DNA from: Limnephilus marmoratus
Taxonomy: Eukaryota > Arthropoda > Insecta > Trichoptera > Limnephilidae
Assembly (NCBI GenBank): GCA_917880885.1
Contig: OU862927.1
Location: forward strand, 38,715,571-38,779,570
Direction: 5' to 3'
DNA length: 64,000 nt
Each line of letters begins with the position of its first letter. Position 1 is the stretch's first letter. The notes beneath the pieces were generated by a model that saw only the letters and a program-made list of their open reading frames with translations, searched no databases and was not told the DNA's origin. Shown piece after piece: positions 1 through 10,850 of the stretch. The position numbers and the translations under genes are program-made.

Positions 1-567
1 TACTCGCATGGGGTCAAAGCATTTTCGGATTAAAAAATGAAGCACTTGGCGCGGCCTGATTCCCCCAGCGCCCTCGCTAGCTCCATAACTCGCGTCTAAG
101 TTTGAATTTTAGTAGCGACGGTAGCGACCAAGTCACGGGAGTGGAAGGACGCGTCGCTGCTCTCTTGAGCGGTGACCCCGTGCGAGTAATTACGTTGTTT
201 TACAAAGTACCAACAAAATGCAAAAATTTTTCATGATTTGTGTACAATGATCACTCTGAAATATACTGTCAACAGTGCAATAAGAGTGATTCGGAGAGTT
301 CCTAAAAATATGAGTTTTAACTATGATCTCATAATACCTAAGTACAAATTGTTAATTATTGATAACTATTTTAACTGTTTTTGTATAATTAGTTAGTAAT
401 TCATGTTATTACTTATAGACATTACAGAATAAACAAAGGACTTTAATAATAAAACAGTTTCATTTACTAATATATTTCAATATATATTAAAAACTATTCA
501 TACTTTTTGGGGTCATCTGTGACCCCATGCGAGCAGTTATGTAATATTCTTTGTGCGAGTAATTAAG
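1..567. mobile_element. DNA-element remnant with inverted GACCCC ends
   Basis: Bases 2-16 (ACTCGCATGGGGTCA) are matched in inverse orientation at 520-534 (TGACCCCATGCGAGC), and a third related copy lies at 172-189. The interval between is AT-rich and has no convincing coding capacity. The arrangement fits a non-autonomous terminal-inverted-repeat element whose left end is at or beyond the window edge; the superfamily is not determined. Confidence 0.4.
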
Positions 568-978
568 GGTTAATTACCCTTACAATAGGTATCTGTAATT
601 ATTACTATTAATAACAACCTTTTATTAATAATTTGTATTGAATGACGGTAGTTCAAACTTGTGAGTAATAAAATAATGATTGAAATGAGAGTAATTAAGT
701 TCAACTACCAACCTATTAATCAACAACTCATGTTTTTAATTAGATTTATACATATATGTAGATACACAGATACGTGTAAAACCATATCCAATTGGTAATT
801 GGTCTTAGACAATGACGTAATAAATTAGTATGACAAACCTGCATTATGACTTTACACGCATTTTTTGATTGGCTACATTGAGGTGCAAACGATCGCATTA
901 TGACCTAACCTAACCTCACCTAAAATGCAAGGTTCAGATGGGAAAACAATAAAGAAAAGAAACGTTGTTGGGTTTCGA
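568..978. other. AT-rich unassigned stretch with short TTAGG-like tract
   Basis: No gene is visible. Positions 904-923 hold an imperfect CCTAA run (CCTAACCTAACCTCACCTAA), the insect telomere unit in interstitial form. Otherwise it is unremarkable AT-rich sequence. Confidence 0.5.
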
Positions 979-979
979 G

Positions 980-1366
980 GTTTTTTTTACATTAGCTCCA
1001 CACAGGAGGCCTTTAGGAAAAAAAATCCCTCAGGGCCTATGTCATCTTTGGGGAAGCTGTGTGGGGAGTATTTTTAGGAAAAGGAAGGAGAGGATGTTCA
1101 GGGAAGGAAAAAGTTATGAGGAGTGGATAGGAATCTGGGGGTCAATGTGTCCAGGTGGGATGAACGTATGAATCCATCCCTCCACTGCGGTACAAGGGTC
1201 GAGAGAGTCCGGATGGAGAGGTCAAAAGGTCTCTTTGAACCAATGTCTCCCGATCCAGCCCGCCTCGCATTAGTGGGCAAACGCAACCACCATCGAGACA
1301 TAGACAAACTCACCCCACAAACACCCCTTTTAAGACACTAAACATAGCGAACCACTTGGGGTTACC
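980..1366 (-). mobile_element. S1 SINE copy (minus)
   Basis: This copy belongs to the ~470-base family that recurs throughout the window. In the minus orientation it begins with a poly-T/TACATTAGCTCCACACAGGA block, which is the reverse complement of the family 3' tail, and ends near GCGAACCACTTGGGG. The short reading frames here (about 70 codons on both strands) are accidental. The hairpin arms of the tail are partly lost. Confidence 0.8.
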
Positions 1367-1579
1367 TATTATATTTTATTTGTACTGTTTATATGTTTAT
1401 CATACATAGATGTGTGGAGGTCGAACAAGGACACCTATCTGCAGTCTCACGGCAATCCGATTGGTCCCCCATACGCCAATGGGAATCAAGCCTTATCTCA
1501 AGTCACTCGCTGCAACAAAGATTATCGAGATCATTTCTTGTAAATCGTACTTGTTCGCTCTCCACTCTCATGTACAATT

Positions 1580-3283
1580 ATCATGTATATAAAAATCTCG
1601 TGTCATGGTGTTTTTGGTCCACTCCTCCGAAATGGCTTGACCGATTTTTATGAAATTTTTTTATGTATATTTGGTAGGTATGAGAATAGCATTTAAAGTA
1701 TATTTCATATCGCTAGGTGATTAGGGTGTCCGTACCCAGATTTTTTTTTTTTGACAATTTTTTTTTTAATTTAGCCATAAAAAATACCTATAACCCCAAA
1801 TTTTAACACTCCTACCCCCACCCTCCCATTTTTTAATCGCGATTTTAGTATTTTTGTATGAACAAATTTAACCGTCTTTCGTATTTCAAACAGAACGAAA
1901 TTATTTATGTTGTTGAATGACAGATGGCGCTACGTCCACCTCGCCTAACTTTCATCCACACATGCGCAAGACATTCACAAGAAGCGTCGCGTCATTTTGA
2001 TATTTCAATCCATTAGGCATCATGTTCTCGCGTTGGCAAACCATCGAGCTTGTTTGTGTTGACTAAAGACGGACTGACAAAAAATATCGTACACTCAATT
2101 GCTCTTCGAAATTCATATTTATTTTCATTATTTCACTTTCCTACTTCAGTTGGTGTTTTTTTGTTTTTATTGGCGGTCATCGTATACAGCGCTCCATTCC
2201 TCTTTCTGTCGTAGATCCCATCGCCAGACACTTACAGGGGTTGGGCGGGGCTAGTTTAACCAAGGGGCTTGTTGGGCCACGCCAATATCTTCGGAGCCGA
2301 AAGACTAACAAAGTATGTTGAACATGTTCTGGCAAGCTTGAAGTGTAGGGACCGCACCACCAAGCATTTAGTTGGCGAATGGCGTCCGTAGCGTGTGCGC
2401 GGGGATTTTGTGTGATTTTTGCTCCAAAAGTAAAAAAAGACGATCGACTGCTTTTTTGAAAATAGATACTAAGGAAAAAGGTACCAAGTCAAGGTAAGTC
2501 AATTTGAAATTGATGTTTACTTAACTGTATCTTATCAATTGAAAAATTGAAATACATTTAGTGGTATAAGAGTTATCCGATGAAATTTGTAATAAAACAT
2601 GGGTGGGGCTATTTGAACCATTTGGTTCAACTTGCCCCATTCAGATTCCTTACTGTAATTTTATACGTAATTTCCAGGAGAAGAGTGCGTTCGTTGTCAC
2701 GCCAGTCTAAAGTGGGCACACCAAAAGTGCACATCTGGCACTATTCCAATGTATATCTGCGTCAATTGTGACAGCGATATCGATTAAATAATTCTTAGAA
2801 AATTTACCTGTTTTATTAGACTCGTTTTTTAGATAAAATAATCATTCTATCACCTAATTCTGTATTCTTTCATTATTTCAATAAATTTGGTTTAATTATT
2901 TACATAATTTGTTTTATTAAACCATGAGTGTAAATATATGAAACATCTATTGTCCAACAAGCCCCGTGGGTGGTTCAACTAGCCCCACCTATGAGGCAAG
3001 TTTAACCATTTTTCCTTCTGCGTGAAAAATTAAATATCTTGCCTAAAGTCAATGTATCATACCATTTCGTGAATATCATTATAAAGTCAGATAATGAAAC
3101 TATCTTAATAAATTGAAAAAAAACAAAAATATCTATAAGAGTTTCGAGTCTGGGTCAAATTAGCAAAATCATGTTCAACTAGCCCCGCCCTACCCTACAT
3201 TAGTTATTTTTTATTTAACAACCAAAATATTCAGTAGAAATAATTTAAATGGCAGAACAACGTTTGTCGGGTCAGCTAGTTTA
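1580..3283 (+). mobile_element. Dispersed family ending GGGTCAGCTAGT, interrupted
   Basis: The left part (1580-1740, AAAAATCTCGTGTCATGGTG) and the right end (3250-3282, ending CGGGTCAGCTAGTT) match, in order, the compact 200-base copy at 43874-44073. About 1.5 kb of other sequence is inserted between them, including the TIR element at 2233-3200. Such CTAG-ended families in Lepidoptera are usually Helitron-like or microsatellite-associated elements; that assignment is inferred. Confidence 0.55.
2233..3200. mobile_element. TIR element with GGGCGGGGCTAGTT ends
   Basis: The left end carries GGGCGGGGCTAGTT and the right end its exact complement AACTAGCCCCGCCC. Internal copies of the same word pair (GGTTCAACTAGCCCC, GGGGCTATTTGAACC) occur at about 2603-2636 and 2955-3000, so the element contains sub-terminal repeats and internal palindromes. 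No transposase was found. Flanking duplications are not clear. Confidence 0.5.
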
Positions 3284-3289
3284 AATATA

Positions 3290-3780
3290 AAATTATGGTG
3301 CGTTATGTTCGTTTGTAATTTGTTAAATAAACCTATAAGTATTGTAACTGCGGTCTATTTATTTGATTTACCACACATCAATCACACGTAAACATAATCA
3401 ACTCCACCATGAATTTGTTGATTTTCCAAAAAAAATAAATACAAAATATCTATTAATATTGCATTATTAGGTTAGTACATACCAGGTAAAGTATTAGAAA
3501 ATGACGTAATAACAAAACGGGAACGTTTTAAACATCAACGGCAATTTAATATCGATGTTAATTAACGTTGCCGGGCAATGCACCGCGCACTTAGATGTCC
3601 CAATCGGTTGGTCTCGCTTGGTCCCACTTCTCTGAATGTCATGCGTCTCTGACTTGCTAACTATTCATTAATATACTTGACTTATTATTAACTAAATTAG
3701 TAACTGCATGATCATAACTGGCTTATGATGATCTAAGACATTGGCTCCCAACCCTATCTGACTCTTTGGTTTATATACGT
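3290..3780. other. Unassigned AT-rich stretch
   Basis: I see no gene, repeat of the families described here, or RNA gene in this interval. Confidence 0.4.
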
Positions 3781-3785
3781 AATAT

Positions 3786-3850
3786 TTGGAAGGCGGAAAT
3801 GGGTACCGCCGCCCCGGGAGCGTGTTTCCAAAACCTATACCTAGTGAGGC
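3786..3850 (+). mobile_element. S1 SINE 5'-end fragment
   Basis: Only the first ~35-60 bases of the S1 consensus are present (GGGTACCGCCGCCCCGGGA at 3800-3818). The sequence after it (GTGTTTCCAAAACC) recurs inverted just before the next S1 copy at about 4400-4428, suggesting a rearrangement between two neighbouring copies. Confidence 0.55.
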
Positions 3851-3879
3851 AGGTTACGAGAAACCTAAATTTATAATTA

Positions 3880-4060
3880 TAAATCTCTATCCTTTAAGTA
3901 CCTACTGTATATATGTATTTTGTTTTTTGTTATTAACTTTTGTACTTATGCAACTTTTAAACTGTACTTTTACTGTACTTATAATGTACTTTTTTGTTTT
4001 TGTAGTTATAAATCTTAAATTTTTTGTTCAATAAAGATATATTATTATTATTATACCAAT
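3880..4060 (+). mobile_element. 3'-UTR-like tail with AATAAA and (ATT)n
   Basis: T-rich sequence ends with TTCAATAAAGATAT followed by an ATT trinucleotide run at 4040-4055. A polyadenylation signal followed by a short simple repeat is the usual 3' end of a truncated non-LTR retrotransposon. No protein part remains. Confidence 0.35.
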
Positions 4061-4092
4061 TCAGTCGCGGTAGCGACAATTTACAATTTAAA

Positions 4093-4375
4093 TATACCTC
4101 TATATTGGTTATTTTTTATCACATTGCAAAAACAAAAATTGTTCTAAAATCTAGATGAAATAATCTTTCCGATGTGTATATTAGAAATGAATAATTTTAT
4201 TTCTAAGTATTTAAATTTTAATATTATTCCCATATATTGTAAATACACCTCGACGTTGATAATTTTTTATCACTTTGCAAAAACAAAAATTGTTCTAAAA
4301 TGTAGATAAAATAATCTTTCCAATGTGTAGATTAGAAATTAATAATTTTATTTCTAAATATTTAAATTTTGGCAT
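4093..4375. repeat. Two-unit tandem duplication, ~145 bases each
   Basis: The block containing ATCACATTGCAAAAACAAAA at about 4120 recurs as ATCACTTTGCAAAAACAAAA near 4269, and the following bases stay aligned through ATTTCTAAGTATTTAAATTT and ATTTCTAAATATTTAAATTT. The two units are direct and diverged by scattered substitutions. Confidence 0.75.
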
Positions 4376-4414
4376 TGAAAATGTAAAACGACTGAACCGG
4401 TTTTGGAAATACGC

Positions 4415-4699
4415 GCCCCGGGAACCTTTATTGGATAACTAACACCTCTGCCATAGATCACCCCAAGTGGTTCGCTACGTTTGGTGATTTAGCAGGGGAG
4501 CTCGGGTTCATGGGGTGAGGTTTGTCTAGGTCTTGGAGGTGGATGACCAGGACACACTGAACCCCACATTCCTACCCACCCCTAAAACCCTATTCCTTCC
4601 AAGAACTCTCCTCTCCTTCCTTTCCATACAGTATCCGTAAAGATGACCTGAGGGAAATTATTTTCCTCATGGCCTCCTGTGTGGAGCTCATGTAAAAAA
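4415..4699 (+). mobile_element. S1 SINE copy (plus)
   Basis: It starts at CGCCCCGGGAACC and runs through the typical CACCCCAAGTGGTTCGCTAC block to GTGTGGAGCTCATGTAAAAA. The middle of the element (the Cys/Arg-like GC-rich part) is deleted. The 3' hairpin is preserved as CCTGAGGGAAATTATTTTCC. Confidence 0.8.
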
Positions 4700-5332
4700 A
4701 ATCATAAAGGTGAACATTTGAATTATTTTGTGGTAATTTTATAGATTTTAATATAAAGGGTGGTGTTTTTTCTTTCCAATGCCATTTAGATTATACTTCT
4801 CTATGAGATAGTAAGGGAGATAAAACGATTTTTATAAGACCCGTGTGAGGTAGGACAAATAAGGCCTCTTGTGAATAAACGCGTTGAGGGTATTTTTGAA
4901 GTTGATTTTATATTTATTATAATTTTTGGGGACCAACCGTTGAACGAAACATGGGGGCGAAGAAGAAATGGGTAAGAGGTAGGTTGGAATTAGGTATCTG
5001 GCTATTCAGAACTGATCACAACGATTGTAAGTTAAAACAATAGGATAACAAATCAAGGGATTTCAGCACATTCTTCCTTCCATGGTATATTGTTATCAGT
5101 TTTGTTATTGTTTAAATTGAATATAATCTCGTATTGTTTATCGACTCATATAACTTTCGATTTCCTTCAGTATTGTTATTAATATTATATTGTACTTTTA
5201 AAACAATTAAAGCAGTGGGAATATAAGACAATAACAAAATATTATTACTGTTATCTGATCTGAAAAACTACATTTGCGAAATGTTTTGTGAAAATATACT
5301 CTACCGTTTTAAAGCATTGAATATATAGAATG
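4700..5332. other. Unassigned AT-rich stretch
   Basis: Nothing gene-like is seen. The right edge, just before the TTAA at 5333, probably belongs to the outer tip of the MITE continued at 5800. Confidence 0.4.
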
Positions 5333-5799
5333 TTAAGGCTCTGCAACCGGGCCCGAAAAGAAGAAGATGGAGAGATACGAAATTACGAATGTTAGAGGAG
5401 AGCGCTAATTACGAAATTACGAATGTTAGAGGAGAGAGCGTCGCTTTTGTCGCTTTACAGCGACAAAATCGATGCGAAAATTGCGAAAATATTTAATTAA
5501 CCACGACTCGTTTAAAATAGAGCAAAAATCTCGCAAATACAGCATTTAAAGAAACACTGTGATTTTTTTTATATATATAACTTGTAAAATAACTGAAACA
5601 AACGTGTTAATGATAATTTTTGGAGCATACTTTGCGATTTTTTTCTATCGGGGGAATTTTATATAATTTGCGTTTCGGCGCGGGCAAAGTCTAGATATTA
5701 TCTTCAAGAATAACATATATTTTTTAAGAGCTTTAAAACTTATCGCGTATAAGGGAAATATGTAATAAATCGGTAAATATCCGGGTTGCGGGCCCTTAA
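5333..5799. mobile_element. TTAA-flanked piggyBac-like MITE, copy 1
   Basis: TTAA occurs at 5333-5336 and at 5796-5799. Inside it the left end reads GGCTCTGCAACCGGG and the right end, reverse-complemented, GGGCCCGCAACCCGG, so the termini are imperfect inverted repeats. TTAA duplication is the hallmark of piggyBac insertion. The 459-base body has no coding capacity. A second copy lies at 61660-62445. Confidence 0.65.
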
Positions 5800-6110
5800 G
5801 AGACGTACTTAACTTACTTTAACCAGTGATTCCTGACATTATTTGGAGAAAAACTATAAACGGAATTTTGGTTCCCGATGACATTTTTTATGTTTTTTTT
5901 TCTATAAAAATATAAAAAAATAGTAAGCGTAGGAAATTTGGGGGAAGGGTAAGTGGTTGGGCGGTTACTCGGCTGAGTGACCAGGGACGACAAACAGAAG
6001 ATTTTTTTTTGTTTGATTTTGAAAAAAAAACAATTTAAAAAAAAAGTCACCAATCAAAAAATGTCAAGAATAACTGGTGAAAATAAGTCAATTACGTCCC
6101 CTAACATCCA
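5796..6110. mobile_element. M1 MITE, copy 1 (long inverted repeats)
   Basis: The left arm (GACGTACTTAACTTACTTTAA, within 5802-5822) and right arm (ATAAGTCAATTACGTCCCCT, about 6083-6102) are inverted relatives, as in the better preserved copies at 43571 and 51232. The centre carries the conserved CGGTTACTCGGCTGAGTGACC-type word. The left tip is interrupted at TTAA by the piggyBac-like MITE. Confidence 0.65.
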
Positions 6111-6267
6111 GCGTAGTAGTTTATTTAGGATACAATTAAATTAAATCAGTAGCTGTAGATTGTAGGTACCTACTACCCGGTTTGGCAAGGGTTCAAATAA
6201 AAAAATTTCTAACCGATCAAAAAGAAAATGTAGATGTAATAATGTTTAATGTACTTTGTAAAGATTA

Positions 6268-6625
6268 TTTTTTTTTATTAGCTTCGAACAGTGTGTCATG
6301 TTTGGGGATGCTGTGTAGAGGGTTTTTTGGGGATAAGGAAGAAGAGGGGAATGACGGGTATGTAGGAATCTGTGGGTTAATAATTAATAATTAATCCATC
6401 TCTCCCGCTGCGGTGCAAAGAGATGGGTCGAGAGAGTCCGGCTGGAGAGGTCGAAGGTTAGGTCGCCCTCAACCAGTCTCTCCCGATCCGGCCCACCACG
6501 AAGTAGGTGGGCAAACGCATTCGCCGACAAAACTTAGGCAAACCTAATGGTTAGTCACCAAACGTGGAGAACTACTTGAGCTGACCTATGATAAGGGGTG
6601 TTGGTATTCTATAACCTGTCCCCGG
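6268..6625 (-). mobile_element. S1 SINE copy (minus)
   Basis: The copy runs from a poly-T/ATTAGCTTCGA remnant of the tail, through GGGGATGCTGTGTAGAGGG, to the family 5' end near CCCCGGGATGG at 6620. The tail hairpin is deleted, leaving the element shorter than the consensus. Confidence 0.7.
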
Positions 6626-6925
6626 GATGGCCTCTCAAATTGAGATTGAATTGAATCGTTTAGCTCTTGAAAAGCTCTTGAAATGACATTGAGACGTGAA
6701 AATAGAACAGAAATTTTTCACCCGAAATTTCATGGCGCCAGAATTCACAATTCGAAATCTTATTACACTTGGCGACGCATTAACTTCGCCATCAAAAGAA
6801 GATACGAGAAACATCTCCTAATATTCGCGCGGCGCTGGCAAACTACTCACCCACCTATCTACCTACGACGGCAGGATGGACTTTGGCCGCCTGCCGCGCC
6901 GATAAATGATAATATCGCCACCGCC

Positions 6926-7075
6926 TAGAAAGGTCTAGAGTGTACAAGCCGCCTGAATATTCGGCACCGCGTATGTTCCAGTACCTTCCAGTGTGCACAT
7001 TGCCGGTGAATGGAACATTACTCCACCGGTCGCGCAGGTATATATAAAGCGACTAAACTCGGCGCTAGCTCAGTC
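6926..7075 (+). promoter_or_regulatory. Strong core promoter with heat-shock-element-like motifs
   Basis: A TATA box (TATATATAAAG, 7039-7049) lies about 31 bases upstream of an initiator-like CTCAGTC whose A is at 7072, the usual insect spacing. Just upstream are GAATATTC (6955-6962), TTCCAGTACCTTCCAG (6976-6991), AGAAAGGTCTAGAG (6926-6939) and GAATGGAACATT (about 7008), all resembling alternating GAA/TTC heat-shock-factor sites. This could be the promoter of a decayed heat-shock gene or of a retroelement LTR; the sequence alone does not decide. Confidence 0.5.
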
Positions 7076-7440
7076 AGTCTCACACAAACAGTCGGTCAAC
7101 AGCTCGTCATGTAACAGCACACGAGAGCCCGGTGCATCTCCGCTCTCTCCAGGGCAGCTTCCTCGAGGTCCATCACCACGTCTCAGCTCTAAGGCCCACC
7201 ATGTCTACAGCTCACTCAGAACAGCTCCATCCCGCGACTTACAAGGCTTGCGTCACCTTCAGTCCAGGGATCAGCTCACCGCTCAACGCTATAGAAAGCA
7301 GTGTTTTCCGCTTTACAGTGAAAATGTCAAAGAAAATTTTGATTATTTGACACCTTACTTTAACTGGCCGATTACCAGTTTAAATGCAATGAGATTAGCT
7401 TGAAAATAAAAATAACAAACGGATGTTTCTTTTCTGTGGA
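7072..7440 (+). other. Putative transcribed region downstream of the TATA promoter
   Basis: After the initiator there is a GC-richer leader, a minimal ATG-TAA at about 7109, and a frame from ATG at 7201 to TGA at 7350 (about 49 residues, starting MSTAHSEQLHPATYK and ending KMSKKILII). It matches no family I recognise. AATAAA occurs at about 7405. It may be a 5' leader, a degraded gene or an LTR R/U5 region. Confidence 0.3.
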
Positions 7441-7780
7441 GTTTTTCTTAAAAACGATGTTCAAAAAAGTTTATCGCATCATTAACAAAATAAGAAGTTT
7501 TGGTTGACGTTTTTTCGGACACCCGACGCGACTGACAGAATTCTGACACTTTTCTTTCTTTAATTAAGATCTTCAAACAAATCTTTAATTAAAACTTGTT
7601 TAAATCAATATTATTTTAATCTGTATCAATGTTTAAAGTAGTTTTTCTTTCTGGCTTCGTCCGAAAATTGGAATAATGTAGGATATTTATAGATTTTTCA
7701 TTTTTTATTGGTATAACTCATATTATAATAACTTTTGAAGTATATATAATATATACCCATCAATATAATATATCATTGAA
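7441..7780. other. Unassigned AT-rich stretch
   Basis: No coding or structural signal is recognised here. Confidence 0.4.
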
Positions 7781-7781
7781 C

Positions 7782-8168
7782 AAGAAGACTAATAAATCTA
7801 AACGAATATATGAAAAGCAATAAGACACAGAAAGATAAAAAGGTAACAGTCGCAACTGGAACTCGAACTCGGGATCTCTCGTCTTATGTTATCCCTTTTT
7901 TTAAATATAGCAGTCTAAAATATTGGAAAAATTAGTCGATGATGACATCGCTATTTCTAAATTTGAAATATGAGGTCGACAAAAATCATTTTAAAATAAG
8001 AGGCCCTTATGGCCGATTTGGTTAAAACTCTTGTCCAGGTAAAACAAGAAATCCTTGATTCGAATCCCAGTTGTGACCTCTTCCTTTTTAGTTTTTTTTT
8101 TTTTTTTTCTTGTTCTTTTTCGGATTTTCGTTTGATTTATTAGTATTGTCTTCTTCTTCAATTACATG
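7782..8168. mobile_element. Inverted pair of tRNA-headed SINEs
   Basis: The left part (7782-7900) reads in the minus direction with a B-box-like GAGTTCGAGTTCC. The right part (7998-8168) reads plus, with A-box-like TATGGCCGATTTGG and B-box-like GATTCGAATCCC. The outer ends (GAAGACTAATAAATCTAAAC and its near complement in TTTGATTTATTAGTATTGTC) are also inverted. This is the same fold-back layout as at 10690 and 18770. Confidence 0.6.
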
Positions 8169-8169
8169 C

Positions 8170-8405
8170 TCATATTTAACTTAGAAATTCCGGACAGAAT
8201 ATAAATATTTCAGATCTGTGTACCACACCGGAGAAATGCAAAACTAAGACAATAATATTTAGTACAATAATTTTTTGTTGCATCAGTAAATGCTCAAGAC
8301 ATTGAAAGTATTCAATAGACTGATAAAACCTGAGTATATAAATATATTTATTTTTAATGATAATATTTATGTAGATATAATTTTCTAATCTTAATACACT
8401 CGTTT
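8170..8405. other. Unassigned AT-rich stretch
   Basis: No feature recognised. Confidence 0.4.
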
Positions 8406-8410
8406 TGCGT

Positions 8411-8825
8411 TACTTGTATATCAAAATGAATATTTCTTTGTTTGTCCCTTACGCGTTCCTAGAACATTCAACCGATTGCGATGAAACGTTGGTGAGTTGT
8501 TCTGCGCACGCCCGCCATGGTTTCTAAACACAGTGGTGAGTTCTGGCGTTATGAAATTATTTCCTACAACATTCATCCGATTGCGATGAATCTTACGTGA
8601 GTTGTTTTACTCGCTCGCTAAGGTTTCCACATATACTGATGTGAGCTTTGGCATTATGAAATATGAATAAAAAATTTGCAGTATGTGGCACGCGAGCTGT
8701 TTGAAAACTGGATGTTCCGGAACTGGATGTATGAAGGGGAACGGGACGAATGAGAAAGGACGCGCAGGAAAAAAACATTTTTTTTTATAAGTGGCATTGC
8801 AATGCATGTCGGGAACACGCTAGTT
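8411..8825 (+). mobile_element. Dispersed non-autonomous repeat (N1), copy
   Basis: It shares words with copies at 9297, 29511, 34045, 46195 and 59412: a head with ACCGATTGCGATGAA, the GCATTATGAAAT word, GGCACGCGAGCTGTTTGAAAA, a G-rich middle, and a 3' end GTGGCATTGCAATGCATG...GCTAGT. The family looks like the microsatellite-associated or Helitron-like repeats of Lepidoptera. The proline-rich frames on the opposite strand are by-products of the G-rich tract. Confidence 0.6.
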
Positions 8826-9296
8826 AATTTATAAACACGGTTGAATTTGGCGGCAACCTCTGGTCTGGAGCTCCAAATATCTGAAAAATATTTTCGACTC
8901 TGTGCATAATTGGGCGGTCCATTTGATACATTCTCCCGTCTTAACGTATCTACGGTTTGCAATCTTTAGAGAACAGGCGTCCGGGGAAGATGTTCTGAAG
9001 AACGAGCGTCATTGATCCCTTCGGCACCGTTGCATGGTCGGGAAGTACGCCAAACGCGTGCCCAACATATGTACACGGTTGGCATTTGCCACATGAGAAC
9101 GCTTCTTCGACCCGTTCTTGTGTTCAACAGCTGGGCTGTGGAACAATTTGCCGGCTTCTGTGTTTCCTCTTTCCTACAACATGAGTCTCTTCAAGACCAA
9201 TGTTCACTCCTTCCTCTCCTCAAACAGACCCGCAGATGACACAGGCCCTGAGAGAAATAATTTTCCTCAGAACCTCGTGTGTTTATTAATGTGAAC
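8826..9296 (+). mobile_element. LINE-A 3' fragment (RT C-terminal region plus tail)
   Basis: Although frameshifted, translation gives remnants of the C-terminal region found intact at 19794-20167 (SLIPSAP...RQTRAQH.YTV.ICHMRT). The 3' end carries a worn version of the shared hairpin tail (CCTGAGAGAAATAATTTTCC) near 9250. It is inserted next to two N1 repeats. Confidence 0.75.
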
Positions 9297-9540
9297 AAAA
9301 AAGAGCGGTCTGCTTGAAAACTGAATGCACCGGGACTGAATGTATGGAACGCGGAACGGGGAAACGGGAGAGGGGAGAGGGAAGGCGGGGAAGGTGGATG
9401 CGAAACGCGTGAGAGAAAGGAGACACGGGGGAAGGAGAGGCGGAAAAGGAACTGTATACATAGGAAAGGACACGCAGAAAGAAACAATTTTTTATTAAGT
9501 GGTATAGCAACGCATACCGTGAACTCGCTGGTTAATTTAT
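9297..9540 (+). mobile_element. Dispersed repeat N1, 5'-truncated copy
   Basis: It begins at GAGCGGTCTGCTTGAAAAC and ends with GTGGTATAGCAACGCATACC and a degraded GCTGGTTAAT. The middle is G/A-rich with repeated GGGGA words. Confidence 0.55.
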
Positions 9541-9642
9541 AAACAAGATAAACGATACTAACATCAGTAGAAACCTTTATGCAAAACACTCAAGTTGAGC
9601 GACCAGAACTAAATGCCTTTCAATGTCACGCCTGTTGCAATA

Positions 9643-10500
9643 GGCCACTTGCATGGACTTCATAACGACTTGGAAAAAATCGTGTGGATAGAGTTTTTTA
9701 CCAAGATTACGAAAATGTTAGTAAAAAGTTATAGAAATGTACAGTTTTTTTTATTTTTAAATAAATAAATCCATTATTTGGGCTCGTGACGTCACTACAT
9801 GAAAATGTCCCGTCGCCGAAAATGTTCCTATTAATTTTATAAAATTCCACACTGATTTATTTTTTTATATGGCATCACTTTGATTTCAGGCGAATTTTTG
9901 AATTCGTTCACTAGATTTATTGTTTGTTCTCTGCGAACTTATCATTTGGTTTGATTTTTTGACAGATGTTCTGAAGAGAACCCCGTACAATTAATGGCTA
10001 CGGGGTTCTCTTCAGAACGTGAAGAGGATGTCGGTACATGTTTTAGAGGTATAATGATTATGGTGCTGATTTTAACAAAATAATATTTTATAATATTCTT
10101 ATTACTATTACAATTTACAAGTTCAAGTATATTACATTGAATTTAGTAATATAGACGCTGTACATTATAATGATTTATGATCAATAAGATGGATCAAGGA
10201 AAAAAATATTTATGAGATGTAATATTTTTGGTATGCCTCGTTATTCTCCTGTGCCATTCGTGTGGAAAACGTTCTTTTTTTTAAAAATGATTTTCGGCTA
10301 TGTAATTATCGTTTTTTTACACCTATAAAATTATGTCCCGTCTTTCCGGTTTATAAAAAATGGTCTGATTTTTCGTATTGAAATTTTCAAAAAATCCCCA
10401 GAGTTTCAAAAATACGATTAAAAAAAAAAAAAAATACTGAATGTCTTAGAATATTTGCCTAAACCGGAAAAAAATTTAAAAAAATGTGATGCAAGTGGCC
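9643..10500. mobile_element. 858-base TA-flanked MITE, copy 1
   Basis: The element has terminal inverted repeats GGCCACTTGCAT / ATGCAAGTGGCC and TA on both sides (9641-9642, 10501-10502), as in Tc1/mariner-type insertions. It has no transposase. A near-identical copy of exactly the same length lies at 52691-53548. A perfect 20-base-pair hairpin sits in its centre (9968-10018). Confidence 0.85.
9968..10018. repeat. Perfect 20-bp hairpin inside the MITE
   Basis: Left arm 9968-9987 (GTTCTGAAGAGAACCCCGTA) and right arm 9999-10018 are exact reverse complements separated by an 11-base loop. The same hairpin, one pair longer, is kept at 53016-53066. Confidence 0.95.
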
Positions 10501-10502
10501 TA

Positions 10503-10690
10503 TTGCCCTTCAGACACTTCCTGTGAAATCCAAAGATTACATTTTGACATATTGGTGAAATCCGTTGTGGAGTCGTGGTATCCATCTAAATGTCAGGAAA
10601 TATATTTTAAAAGGTTTAACAACGGATTTTCTCCAAAGGTTGGGTTAGAGTGACATGTTTATGTCCTTTGGCACATCCTTGTAATAAATT
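10503..10690. other. Unassigned stretch
   Basis: Nothing recognised between the MITE and the SINE. Confidence 0.35.
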
Positions 10691-10698
10691 ATTTTCAT

Positions 10699-10850
10699 TA
10701 AATGAAGACAATATTAGCGAAACTCAATCGAAATCTGGAGACAGAAAAATCAAAAAAGATATTGGCTCCGCTGGGACTCGAACCCAGAACCCTTTTCTTA
10801 CATATTTCTCCAGATTTCGATTGAGTTTCGCTAATATTGTCTTCATTTAA
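10699..10850 (-). mobile_element. Fold-back tRNA SINE (minus)
   Basis: The 3' half of a tRNA-like head (in minus: AGGGTTCTGGGTTCGAGTCC, then CAGCGGAGCCA) lies between inverted arms: 10699-10736 (starting GAAGACAATATTAGCG) and 10810-10848 (ending TAATATTGTCTTC). The arms are exact complements over about 38 bases. The head is the same sequence as the cloverleaf at 11589-11661. Confidence 0.7.
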
